Positions 1-8,500 of a stretch of 33,946 bases of DNA are shown here, piece by piece. Each line of letters opens with the position of its first letter. Position 1 is the stretch's first letter. The position numbers and the translations under genes were made by a program. The DNA is taken from IMG/VR virus record IMGVR_UViG_3300020200_000091, positions 1-33,946 of that record; one strand, written 5' to 3'. The stretch comes from a virus. Under the pieces are notes generated by a model. The model worked only from the letters and a program-made list of their open reading frames with translations, was not told where the DNA came from and did no database searches.

Positions 1-155
1 CTTTTGACTCCAGGCTTGGGCTTCCCTTCAAAGTCGACGCTGTGTGCGCCGCCCACGCCCATGACCTTGATTCCGTCTGAATCGTCATCAACAACTATCA
101 CTGCACGACCGTAGCGGGCCATCATTTCTTCAAGGTTTTGGGGTTGATTACTCAT
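1..155 (-). CDS. Hypothetical protein, N-terminal 51 residues (runs off window)
   Basis: An open frame starts with ATG at 155-153 and stays open to the window edge, so only the first 51 residues are visible and the C-terminus is missing. The protein begins MSNQPQNLEEMMARYG and continues with a short beta-like stretch (AVIVVDDDSDGIKVMGVGG). The start overlaps the stop of the upstream gene by 8 bases (ATGAGTAA), the same geometry as two other junctions here, which supports this start and suggests translational coupling. An A-rich AGGAATAAGAAAAAG stretch precedes it. It lies distal to the capsid gene, where head-completion or early tail genes are common, but I recognise no family. Confidence 0.6.
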   Translation of the reverse strand, partial: MSNQPQNLEEMMARYGRAVIVVDDDSDGIKVMGVGGAHSVDFEGKPKPGVK

Positions 156-612
156 TGTTTGTCTTTTTCTTATTCCTATTGGCGTGTTCTATACCTGCTT
201 TAAAGACATCCATGCTCTTTTTCATGGCGGGTTCATCCATGTCTTCATATTTCATACCGCGAAGGTAATCAATTACTTCCTGCATTGCTTTTGGAGAATC
301 CATAATTTGACCAATATCAAACTTTCTCAAGGCTTCCGTCATTTTTGAAACACTCTCTGGCGGCGGATTCTCAATGTGCCAATTGTCCAACATTTTCAAT
401 ATGGCCTGACCCCGCTCGTTATCTGGAAGAAATTTTGTATCTTCAAAAATTTTCTCTTTTGCTGCGGCCAGAGAGACCAGGTATAGGTTCAATTTGCCCT
501 GGGGCGAAAATGGGGACGCAAGTCTCGTCATGTTACTGACGCGATTGATTTCCGCGATAGCGGCGGCAGGGTCATTTTCCCATTGATTTGGGTCGATTTT
601 GACAGTGGCCAC
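148..612 (-). CDS. Hypothetical phage protein, 154 aa
   Basis: This is a 154-residue mostly helical, soluble protein with a lysine/asparagine-rich tail (NRNKKKTNNE). It starts with GTG at 612-610, which shares one base with the TAG of the preceding small gene (TAGTG), so the start is fixed by coupling. AGGA lies just upstream, inside the end of the previous gene. No signal peptide, membrane segment or catalytic motif is visible. Position after the capsid gene in a chain of overlapping small genes would suit a head-tail connector or tail-assembly factor, but no recognisable signature supports a specific role. Confidence 0.75.
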   Translation of the reverse strand: MATVKIDPNQWENDPAAAIAEINRVSNMTRLASPFSPQGKLNLYLVSLAAAKEKIFEDTKFLPDNERGQAILKMLDNWHIENPPPESVSKMTEALRKFDIGQIMDSPKAMQEVIDYLRGMKYEDMDEPAMKKSMDVFKAGIEHANRNKKKTNNE

Positions 613-761
613 TATTTCCTGCGCTTTTTCTTTTTGGTTGTCTTGGGTGGAAGTCCATACATCGACCCCATCCAGGTCTCAAAAACTTCTGGATTGGAAC
701 GTGTATTTAGGGCAAATCTGCCAAATTCTGAGGTGAAATCCTTATTTTTCGCCACGACCAA
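612..761 (-). CDS. Small basic-tailed hypothetical protein, about 49 aa
   Basis: A short frame fills the gap between the 73-aa and 154-aa genes. The best start is TTG at 761-759, because AAGGG lies 5 bases upstream; a GTG at 755-753 would give 47 residues. The product contains FTSEFGRFALNTRSNPEVF and ends in a very basic PPKTTKKKKRRK tail. The stop TAG overlaps the GTG of the next gene by one base. It occupies a different frame from the upstream 73-aa gene, and I found no slippery heptamer before that gene's stop, so a separate gene is likelier than a frameshift extension. Function unknown; the tail could bind nucleic acid. Confidence 0.6.
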   Translation of the reverse strand: MVVAKNKDFTSEFGRFALNTRSNPEVFETWMGSMYGLPPKTTKKKKRRK

Positions 762-769
762 TAATACCC

Positions 770-991
770 TTAGTCCATATTCAACTGGTTCAACATGTCC
801 AATAATTCGTCCTTGTTTTCCTTCAAGGAATAATAAAACTTATAAAGAAAATGGGCAGTTCCCTTATCCCTTTCATCTTCACATAAAATAGTGGCAAGGG
901 TTTCTGCAAGTTCCACCTGTTCTGGGTCGGCAATAAGAAAATAACTGGTCATTTCTTCAAGTTCTTCGATGGTGAACTGTGGCATCTGCAT
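770..991 (-). CDS. Small acidic hypothetical protein, 73 aa
   Basis: This 73-residue, acidic, helical protein (MQMPQFTIEELEEM... ending NQLNMD) is the first gene after the capsid protein and its hairpin. ATG at 991-989 is the longest start; an in-frame ATG two codons later (985-983) is possible, and neither has a clear Shine-Dalgarno. The leader is only about 20 bases from the hairpin at 1011-1053, so it is probably expressed by read-through. Size, charge and position resemble small head- or tail-associated genes, but no family is recognised. Confidence 0.65.
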   Translation of the reverse strand: MQMPQFTIEELEEMTSYFLIADPEQVELAETLATILCEDERDKGTAHFLYKFYYSLKENKDELLDMLNQLNMD

Positions 992-1010
992 AAGTGCCAG
1001 TATAAAGCAC

Positions 1011-1053
1011 CGCCCCCGCCTCCGCCGAATGTTTCTCGGCTGGGGCGGGGGCG
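1011..1053 (-). terminator. Strong stem-loop after the capsid gene, probable terminator
   Basis: A perfect 10-bp GC stem (1011-1020 with 1044-1053) continues through a wobble, a C-G pair and one mismatch into a second 5-bp stem (1024-1028 with 1036-1040), closing a 7-base loop. On the minus-strand transcript it lies about 25 bases after the capsid stop and is followed by GTGCTTTATACT, so the U-tract is short. A small hairpin (1053-1058 with 1064-1069) sits between stop and stem. It may be a partial terminator or a 3' stabiliser giving the capsid gene more message than the genes downstream. Confidence 0.7.
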
Positions 1054-1077
1054 ACGCTTATCGAGCGTCAGCCGTTA

Positions 1078-2397
1078 TCAGGCTGGGGCTGAGTCGAACG
1101 AGACTCGCACGAACGACTCTGGACGCTTGACGGCTAGCGCCAGGCGCTGCTCGGCAAGAATCACAATCGCGTTGCGGATGAAGAAGTCCGCGTGCTGTTC
1201 GCTGACTCGGATGCTCGCCTGCTCGCGGTCGTAGAGTTGTGCACCCTGACCGAACGAGCCGACAAGGGCCGTGCCCTCTGGCATTGCAACCGACTCAACC
1301 AGTGGTGTTCTCCACACCTTTGGCTCACCGCCAAGGGCAACCGACGTGGCGATTCGATACTGCCCGTTGGCATCTTTGTCGAGTTCGATTTGTTCCCAGT
1401 CATTCGGGTGAATTACGACGCCCGATGGCTCGTAGTAGGCAAGCAACGACAGGGTGAGCGCACGACGGATGGCATCTGCGCGTGAGTCCTTCACTGCTGC
1501 ATTGGCGCCAGTTGCACCCGACGACCAGTTGTAGGTCTGGATTCCTGGGGTCTTCAACACGCCGAGAAGGTTCTCGCCCGTGCCGTCGCCCGACAGAATC
1601 TGCGCATCTTCCTGTAGACGCAAACCGTACATCAGTTCGTTGTCGATGATGCCACGCAATTGCGGCTCATCGGCGAGAACATTACGGTGTGCGGCTTCCC
1701 AGTGGGCCATCGTCTTGACCGAAGTCTGCGCACCCTCGAAGGACATACTGGACTGCGGCTTGATGCCGAACTGGTTACCAACGCGCTCCGCGACCATCGC
1801 GGCGTTGTTGGTGAAGCCCGTCATGCGGAAGAACTCGATGACTGTCGAGGTCGTCGAACGCGCTGGGAAGAGGTCACGGACTCTCTTGGTGCGCTTCGCG
1901 GGGACAATCATCGGGTCACGCTGGACGGTGCCGAACACTGCGTTGGCGTTGTTGCCAAGAGTGCCAGTCGGGAGCGTGGTGTACACGTCCTTGACTTGGA
2001 TTCCACCGTTGTACTGGAACGGAGCGGCCATGTTGGCGCCCGCGCGTCCATTCTGCAACGACTTGAACTCTGGCGACGCTAGGAACGCTTCGCCGATGCT
2101 GCGCGTCTCGACCTGGCCGAACTGCTGGGCCTGTGCGGCGGCTGCCTGAGCAACCGACTCCTTGGCCTGCGAACCGCCCCACGACTCGACTTCGCTCATT
2201 GCTTCAAGGCCGCTGATGAGCGACTTGATTTCGCGAATGTCGGACATGTTTTTGTCGAACGCATTCTTTTGTGCTGAAGATACGACAACGGTGCCGTCTT
2301 CGACGCGGAACGAATCGGCGATTGCCTTATTGTCCGACATCTTTGAACGAAGTGCTGTCTGCAGTTCGTTCAATCTGCTGGTGTCTTGAGTAGACAT
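1078..2397 (-). CDS. Major capsid protein (HK97 fold) with N-terminal delta domain
   Basis: This 439-residue protein forms the icosahedral shell. Residues 1-118 are helical and charged (MSTQDTSRLNELQTAL...), as expected for the scaffolding delta domain of HK97 gp5-type proteins. The fold follows: an N-arm-like region (ANMAAPFQYNGGIQVKDV), then FRMTGFTNNAAMVAERVG, a GDGTGENLLGVL segment and VVIHPNDWEQIELDKD, all typical of phage HK97-type capsids. LQNGR at 114-118 closely resembles the L-x-S-G-R repeats of the neighbouring polyproteins and lies at the expected prohead cleavage point; cutting there would leave 321 residues. Codons look visibly more G/C-ending than in the giant genes, consistent with high expression. 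The gene ends in TGA followed by TAA and is followed by a strong hairpin. The family call is secure; the cleavage point is inferred. Confidence 0.95.
   Translation of the reverse strand: MSTQDTSRLNELQTALRSKMSDNKAIADSFRVEDGTVVVSSAQKNAFDKNMSDIREIKSLISGLEAMSEVESWGGSQAKESVAQAAAAQAQQFGQVETRSIGEAFLASPEFKSLQNGRAGANMAAPFQYNGGIQVKDVYTTLPTGTLGNNANAVFGTVQRDPMIVPAKRTKRVRDLFPARSTTSTVIEFFRMTGFTNNAAMVAERVGNQFGIKPQSSMSFEGAQTSVKTMAHWEAAHRNVLADEPQLRGIIDNELMYGLRLQEDAQILSGDGTGENLLGVLKTPGIQTYNWSSGATGANAAVKDSRADAIRRALTLSLLAYYEPSGVVIHPNDWEQIELDKDANGQYRIATSVALGGEPKVWRTPLVESVAMPEGTALVGSFGQGAQLYDREQASIRVSEQHADFFIRNAIVILAEQRLALAVKRPESFVRVSFDSAPA
2044..2058 (-). other. Predicted prohead protease site LQNGR in the capsid protein
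   Basis: These five codons encode L114-Q-N-G-R118 in the capsid protein. The position, about 118 residues in, matches the usual delta-domain length of HK97-type capsids (HK97 itself is cut after residue 103). The sequence differs from the repeated polyprotein motif L-x-S-G-R by a single S-to-N exchange. It is followed by AGANMAAPF, a plausible mature N-terminus. Cleavage is inferred, not shown. Confidence 0.6.
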
Positions 2398-2541
2398 GTG
2401 ATTGACTTACTTTCTTGTGAGTATTTGGACTTGTTGCTTCATGGCTCAGGTAAGCACCCAGCCCTTAGGTATCTAAGATACAGAAAATACTGGTTCTACG
2501 GTGTAACTAATTTGGGAAATCAATATGTGTAAAGGATTAAG
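2398..2541 (-). promoter_or_regulatory. Capsid gene leader region with small palindrome
   Basis: This 144-base stretch is the longest non-coding gap in the minus-strand operon and precedes the capsid gene, so a promoter is likely. It contains a perfect inverted repeat GTATCT-A-AGATAC at 2469-2481. On the minus strand there is a TTTACA and a TTGATT, but no convincing -10 box at correct spacing, so I cannot place a promoter. A tiny ATG frame of 11 codons (2442-2407) ends close to the capsid start and could be a leader peptide, though it may be chance. The ribosome site is weak and purine-rich (AAGAAAGTAAG). Confidence 0.4.
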
Positions 2542-5187
2542 TTATTTTGCAGCAGGAAATCTGCTCTTGTAGTGCTCTAAATTTTTATCTCCACCCCTGT
2601 TTCCGCCATGCTGTTCTGACCACGCCTTAAATTTTGGTTCATCAAAAGCGGTAAAAACTCCATCTTCAACTTTCGCAATTACTTTTGGAGCCGCACCCTC
2701 GGGTACATCCATATCCCAAATGTAAACCGTTGCGCCATTTTTTGCAAGTTCCGTCGTTGTGTCATACAAACCGTATCCCTTGCCGCGAATCTCGCGGATT
2801 GGCAGTTGTCGCTCGCTTGTTTCGTTGCGCTTTCTGACTCGTTGTTCTGCAACGCTGTATGGAGTGTAAGGAACGTGAACCACTTTTCTGTATGAGGGGT
2901 CATCAATAGTTTTATATTCATGCAATCTCATTCCAGTACCTTCGGTAATAATGTCCATACCTTCGTCTGCCGCCTTGTTGACTGCGCGCGTGGCTGCGCG
3001 CGCAGATGTTTTATGGACTGCCATCTGTTCGCCTGCGGAGCCCTTTCCACCGTTGTAGCCCTCAACACCAAACTTTATAAAGTCTGGGTCGACATGGGCT
3101 GCTTCTGTATCGGATGGCAAAAGACCAGCATCTCGCAAAAATGGAACGAGCGTACTCTTCCCCATTCCGCCAGGCGCAATAATATTGTAGTGAGTTCTTT
3201 GTCCAGGTGGTTTTTTTCTGTCAACTTCTGGCACTCGCGACAAGATGATTTGAATCATTCTTTCAGCACCAACGTCTGCGTAATCCTTTGATAGTTCGGT
3301 TCTCCCAGACCGCAAACGACCACTTTCTGGACCGTATTTGGTGTAGAAACGCAACAGCGTTTTCCAATCTCTTTCACTCAAACTTCCCTCTGTAAAAAAC
3401 TTCCTTGCGATGCCGTAGGGAACATTAAATGAGGGTCTTGAGTTTCCCCAATTGGCTATGTGAACTTTTTGATTCTGGGGCCAGGAATCTGGGCTGCTGT
3501 TGGCCATTTCTTGCAACGTCATGGGCCCACGACCAGAACGAAGCGCTCTTCCCGAAGCCTGTCGTTTTGCCTTGCGCAAATCTTCTTGGCTGATTGTCGG
3601 CGTTTCTGTTTCTGGCGGTGTGTTTCTGTCTCCAGTAAACAAAAGATTTATTTCTTCTTCGGTGAAACCCAAATCTCTCATTTTTTGAATAGACGTTTTT
3701 ATTGTTTCTCCACGCTTATCTCCCTCCAGAATTGGCACTCCGCGTTCATCTCGCTCTATCTGCCCTTTTCTGGCGGTTCGCCCAGACTTCAATCGATTGG
3801 AGTTGTTGTCATTCGCCGATGTTTCTCTGGCGAATTTCAATGCCTGTCTATACAACTGTTCCGCTCGTTGTTTGGAAATTCCAAGTTGGTCGCCGATTTC
3901 CTGAAATGTCTTACGGCGTTCTCTAAGGTCGAGTATTTGTTTGTCCCTTTCATCCAGGGATGTCTTTTTGGTCTTTGACGTTTCGGTCCGTTGTGGCGCT
4001 GGCAATCCGCCCCTATTGCTTTCTGGACCAGATGACTCAAGCCACGCAGAACCCCAAATAAGTGCTGGGTGTAAATCCAAGGCACTTATTGTTAATCTGT
4101 CTGCGTCATAAGGTGTCAGGGATGCATCTGGTTCATACATCGCATCAATTGTTGCTCTTGGAACACCAAGCACTCTGGCTTGTTCGTCCCTATTTCGTCT
4201 CATTCGCAACCTGTCGTAATTGAGCAATTCTGATGCTTTTAGAGCACCACCCTTTTTAATCTTTTTAGGTGTTAGCCATCTATTGTCTGCATCGGTGGCC
4301 CACCAATTTGGACCACCTGGCGGCATCATTGATGGTCTTCCGCCAGAAGCAAGTCTCGGTACATTTGGTGTTGGGTCTGGCATTTCCATCCAAGTACCAT
4401 CAAAAATTAATCCATTATTGTTGGCGTCTCTACGCTTGTTGCGGTCAAGAACTCCTTCAATTTTCCCCATTGCACGGCGAGTACCACGCGAAACACTTCT
4501 TGCACTACCGATTGCCCTACCCAAAAATGATTTGTTATTGAGTTCTTCGTATAAAGATTTCTTTTTTATTTTTGAGCGACGGGCTTGGTCTTGCAACTCC
4601 CTGCGGACAACCGTTCTGATTACGCGCCTGTTTGCTTCTGCTTGGCCGCGTCTTCCCAGAAACGTTGTTCCAGCAAGCCTTGCGTAATCGGTGTTGTTTG
4701 TACAGGGCAGCCACACGGTTCTTCCAGTTGCGGATGGCATGCGGCGAACACCAATGCAGCCCAACATTCTGCCTCGTTTTCGTGCCGACTCAATATCTGT
4801 GAAAACGTCTGGGTCGTTATCTCTTGGAGATGTATTGGGTATATACGACTTGATACCACCAGAATAAATCGTTGAGTTTATTGGTGCCGAAACTATGCCG
4901 CCACCCTCAAGTGTGGCGAATCCCCCGAGGGGTTTTGTTTCTCTTAGATTTTCCCAACCGCGCTTTTTCTTTCTGCCTTTGGCCTTGCGCTTTCCGTATC
5001 TTTTATGTAAGTCTATGTATGCGGTTTTACGCTTTGGTTCTGCTTCTCCAGAAAGCCTTAGCAGTTCTTCGTGTGTTTCACACGGCATCCATTTGCCCTC
5101 GTGTTTGTGTGCCCCATTGCACCCGACCCATTGGGCAGCACGAAGCGCAAACAGTTTGGAATTTGTGTTTGATTGCTCATCAGTCAT
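2542..5187 (-). CDS. Virion polyprotein A: Cys modules, EF-hand-like module, sigma-4-like HTH, zeta-toxin-like kinase
   Basis: An 881-residue multidomain protein. Residues 21-47 and 142-173 are two copies of a Cys module (GC-x-G ... W-x-PC ... RL-x-G). A basic region leads to KSFLGR (219-224) and an EF-hand-like element (LDRNKRRDANNNG ... FDGTWMEMPDPT, 247-273). Residues 408-455 resemble sigma-70 region 4, with the helix-turn-helix FQEIGDQLGISKQRAEQLY. Cleavage-like motifs follow: LASGGR (279-284), LKSGR (466-470), QASGR (543-547), LRSGR (549-553) and LRSGR (625-629). Directly after the last, residues 630-881 form a zeta-toxin/P-loop kinase-like domain: Walker A APGGMGKST (671-679), VDPD (699-702) and DIITEGTGM. 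Known zeta toxins phosphorylate UDP-N-acetylglucosamine; that activity is not demonstrated here. The gene sits just upstream of the capsid gene. I infer it is packaged and processed in the prohead; the kinase call is fairly confident, the HTH moderate. Confidence 0.85.
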   Translation of the reverse strand: MTDEQSNTNSKLFALRAAQWVGCNGAHKHEGKWMPCETHEELLRLSGEAEPKRKTAYIDLHKRYGKRKAKGRKKKRGWENLRETKPLGGFATLEGGGIVSAPINSTIYSGGIKSYIPNTSPRDNDPDVFTDIESARKRGRMLGCIGVRRMPSATGRTVWLPCTNNTDYARLAGTTFLGRRGQAEANRRVIRTVVRRELQDQARRSKIKKKSLYEELNNKSFLGRAIGSARSVSRGTRRAMGKIEGVLDRNKRRDANNNGLIFDGTWMEMPDPTPNVPRLASGGRPSMMPPGGPNWWATDADNRWLTPKKIKKGGALKASELLNYDRLRMRRNRDEQARVLGVPRATIDAMYEPDASLTPYDADRLTISALDLHPALIWGSAWLESSGPESNRGGLPAPQRTETSKTKKTSLDERDKQILDLRERRKTFQEIGDQLGISKQRAEQLYRQALKFARETSANDNNSNRLKSGRTARKGQIERDERGVPILEGDKRGETIKTSIQKMRDLGFTEEEINLLFTGDRNTPPETETPTISQEDLRKAKRQASGRALRSGRGPMTLQEMANSSPDSWPQNQKVHIANWGNSRPSFNVPYGIARKFFTEGSLSERDWKTLLRFYTKYGPESGRLRSGRTELSKDYADVGAERMIQIILSRVPEVDRKKPPGQRTHYNIIAPGGMGKSTLVPFLRDAGLLPSDTEAAHVDPDFIKFGVEGYNGGKGSAGEQMAVHKTSARAATRAVNKAADEGMDIITEGTGMRLHEYKTIDDPSYRKVVHVPYTPYSVAEQRVRKRNETSERQLPIREIRGKGYGLYDTTTELAKNGATVYIWDMDVPEGAAPKVIAKVEDGVFTAFDEPKFKAWSEQHGGNRGGDKNLEHYKSRFPAAK

Positions 5188-5196
5188 GAGCCAAAC

Positions 5197-5583
5197 CTAC
5201 TTCTCTACGGTTTTGTGAGCCTGTATCAACGCCTCAACATAGTTGTTTGGATGGCGCTTTTTATATAAGCGAGCCTCAGCAAGGTCATCCTTGAACTCTT
5301 CTTCTAATTCATCAAACAAAGTATCAATTATTGACAATTCAATGTCCCCGTCTTGCATGTCCATGCTTATCTTTTTAAATGCCGCTTGCATTGACTCAGC
5401 AAAGTTGTGTCCACGTTCGGTTCGTATTGGGAATCCCCATTGGGGAGTTTTGCCATCGCTGTCCCAGCCACCAATACCATCATCAATATCGTTAAACGGT
5501 GGGTAGTCCATGAGGTCGTCTAGTTCAAGGTGCCGCTTGCGCAGTTCCGTCATTGCTTGCGTGATTTTGCTTTTGTCAGCCAT
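5197..5583 (-). CDS. Acidic hypothetical protein, 128 aa
   Basis: A 128-residue acidic protein (MADKSKITQAMTELRKRH ... LDDLMDYPPFNDIDDG ... IDTLFDELEEEFKDDL) with no recognisable domain, signal or membrane segment. Its ATG overlaps the stop of the 2403-aa polyprotein by 8 bases (ATGGCTGA), giving a firm start, and it ends 9 bases before polyprotein A. It lacks the SGR motif, unlike its giant neighbours. Small acidic proteins between virion cargo genes could act as chaperones or immunity-like partners for toxic domains such as the zeta-like kinase encoded next; this is inference from position only. Confidence 0.75.
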   Translation of the reverse strand: MADKSKITQAMTELRKRHLELDDLMDYPPFNDIDDGIGGWDSDGKTPQWGFPIRTERGHNFAESMQAAFKKISMDMQDGDIELSIIDTLFDELEEEFKDDLAEARLYKKRHPNNYVEALIQAHKTVEK

Positions 5584-8500
5584 AGTTCTTCACAATATTA
5601 TCGCGTCGTTTGATAAGAATATCCGCAAGTTCTGCTGCTCTTTGTGGGTCCTTTACAACAGCCATAACCGTCTTGCGAATGTCATCGTCTGTCAGTTTTG
5701 ACAATGCCTGCGCCTGGCGCTTTATCTCTTGTGGGGTAATATTGCTCAATTGGTAGTCACCCCTGTCGTGGGCCATGGTGCGTAGTTCGCCCACACTTGG
5801 ACCAAACGGTGTTGAGTTGCCGCTCCCTTTCAATTGTCCTTGGGCTCTGTGGTCCAAGGAACCACCGACATCCGTTCTTACGGCATTACCTTTGCTATCC
5901 ATTTGAACATTGCCATTCAACATCACGTCCCAGTTGGCAAGCCACGCATCGACAACAAAGCCCTTTTGCGCTTCCGCGCTATCCCTATCATCCGCGCTGC
6001 GAACGTTTGGAATCAGTTTGGAAATCATCACGGGCTCACCATTGTCAGTGACCATTTCTGATTCGACGGTGGGTACTCCAGCGAGTTTGTATAGTCTGGC
6101 AGCAAGAACTTCAGTCTCAAGACGCTTTTGAGCAGTTGCTGGATTTTCGCCGCCCTTAGGTACCTTCCCGTAGTACTGCGTTCCATCTGGCGCCGTATAA
6201 ATATTCGCAGGATTTGAGCCACCCATTCCTGCTCGTCTCCTGGACCAGGAATCAATCGCTTTTGCACCACCTGCGGCTGGCGCGCTTGGGGTGGGTGCCG
6301 CACTTGAAGTTGAATCGGTTACTGATGCTGGTGTTGGCGTGTCTGGCTTTGTGTCACCACTACTGGAGTCCTTGTCGCCATCACTTCCCCTACTGCGTCG
6401 CGCCTTTCGAATCGGCGAACGACTTGCCTTTACAGCCTCGCCTTCGCGACTTCTGTCAGTCCTTCTCTTCCATGACAACCATGTCCGCCCAGGGAGTTTG
6501 CCGTCTTTGTCTCTGGCAAGCGCCTTGGCATTGTTATATGTCATTGGACGCTGAACGGCAACGACTCCACTTCTGTTGTGCAGCAAGAACGGGTCTTCTG
6601 CACTTGGATTATCAGAGTTATTAGTATCAATACCGTCAACTCCAATAATTGGTGCAAAGTAGCCCAGTTCTGAACCCTGTGCTTTTTCGGTAAACCTGTC
6701 CAAGTAATCCAGAGTGTCAAGAATCCTCTTCTTTTCATCACTCACTTTTGCGCGCTGTTCGTCAGTTGTTCTTGGCAACTTTTCCAGGTCTTCCATTTTT
6801 GAAATTAGGGCACGAACAATCTGCCCGCTGCGCGACGTCTCGTTGTCAATATTTGAAAGTTCCCTGCGAAGGACTTCGGCAATTTCACCTGGTTCCCTGG
6901 CGGCCACGCCCTCTCGCGTATTACCGAATGCGTTACGTAGAGAATTGTTAGCACGCTTCGTTAGGTCTTTCATCTTGTCGCGCTCACGCTGCAGTTCATC
7001 AGCCTTGACGATGTCCGCGCTTGGTGGAATGAGAACCAACATGCTGTGGCGGTCAGCATCTGCATCGCCCGCGTACCCGCCCCATCGCGTGCCTGGGAAT
7101 GCAAAGTATTCACCAACACCAAATGCCCTCATTCCTTCGCCAGGGATAAATCTGTCTGGGCTGGTTAGGAATTGCTCAACGTACGATTCGCTTTCTACTT
7201 CTTTGTTGCCAGTTCCCCGCACGACTGGTTGCCACCCTGCGGCAATTAATGCGCGTGCTTCATCTTCGGTAATAAGAGTTGGCGGTTCGCTAAAGCCCAT
7301 GTTGACCCATAGGGTTGCCAGCAACTGGTCGTACACCTTCTTTTTCTCACCCGCATTGGTAAGTTGCTGTGCCTCTTGCAATCGCTTATCCATGAATTGC
7401 ATGGTTGTCAGGAATTGGTCGTCAATGGTTACCGTTCCATCGTTGGCAACTCTTACTGGCGTAAGCACACCCTTTTGTTCATTTATGGCCCGTGACAATT
7501 CCTCTGGGTCACGGTCCTTTCGGAATCGCGACCTAAAGGCGCGAGCCATGGCGCGACCACGCAACTTCCTCTTTTTAATTTCTAGTGTCGGGTCGGCCAG
7601 GTAACCAATTCGCTTCCCTTGTTGAATTCGTCGTTGTTCTCGTGCCCTGATTCGCGCCCTTCTCTCTGGATTCATTCTCAAGAGACGCTGGCTAATCCGC
7701 AGTGCTCGTTTTTCGTCCTTTGCGGTTCCAAGTTCTAGTTTGTCATCAACCGATGTGCGTGGCTTGAACTTTGACTCACCGCCAGCATGCTTGGCAATGG
7801 ATGATTCCGCGGTCGAAAAACCCTTTGGTGCTTTGGCGCCCTTGGCCTTTGCCGCCTTAACTATTGCACCTTTTGATGTTGGGTGCAAATGTTCGAGAGC
7901 AGAAAAATCATCATCTTCAATCATGTTCATGATTGTCTGTAGGTCGTCAAGCGCTCGTCTTGCTCTTGTGTAGTTGGTTGCTTGCTCGCCAGTGTCTTTG
8001 GAACTAGAATCTTTGAGTTCGACATTTCCGTCAGCATCAACCTTGAGCGTTCCGTCTTCATTCATGACAAACTTTTGAACGGCGCCCTTCTCATCGTCGG
8101 GTTTTGCAACAGCCCTGTCCAAGATTCGCAACATTTCCCTAATATCATTTGCGTCGAATTGTGCGTCTTCCGAACGCGGGTCAAAGGTTCCACCAGTTCC
8201 GCGAACTTGTTTGCGAACTGCGCGCGCTGATTGTTTCTGCGCACCACGCACTTGGCCCCTCCAGAATTTTCCAAACGCGCCACCCTTGAGCGATTTTTCA
8301 AGCGCTTTTCTTCTTTCAATAAGTGCTTTCTTTACTTCTTCCTTTTGCTCTGGCGTAAGGGAATCCCAAAACTCACCATCTCCTTCAAGTAGCGTTCTTC
8401 CAAGATGCTTGCGCATTCCAGTGTTATTCATCGTTCCGCCAACACCGCCGCCAACAGAAAGCATGACATCTTCCTGGCTCGGACGACGCCCATCTCTCCC

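Noticed and set aside
612-991. Programmed frameshift joining the 73-aa and 49-aa genes as a tail-assembly chaperone pair
   Set aside because: The frames differ, but no slippery heptamer precedes the first stop, and the second gene has its own TTG with AAGGG well placed. Position directly after the capsid is also early for tail chaperones.
1580-2149. Plus-strand 189-codon frame over the capsid gene
   Set aside because: Antisense to a clear HK97 capsid gene; composition is shadow-like and there is no translational signal.
6714-7604. Plus-strand 296-codon open frame
   Set aside because: It lies wholly antisense to polyprotein B, is Ser/Arg/Leu-rich as expected for an opposite-strand shadow, and has no ribosome site or domain.
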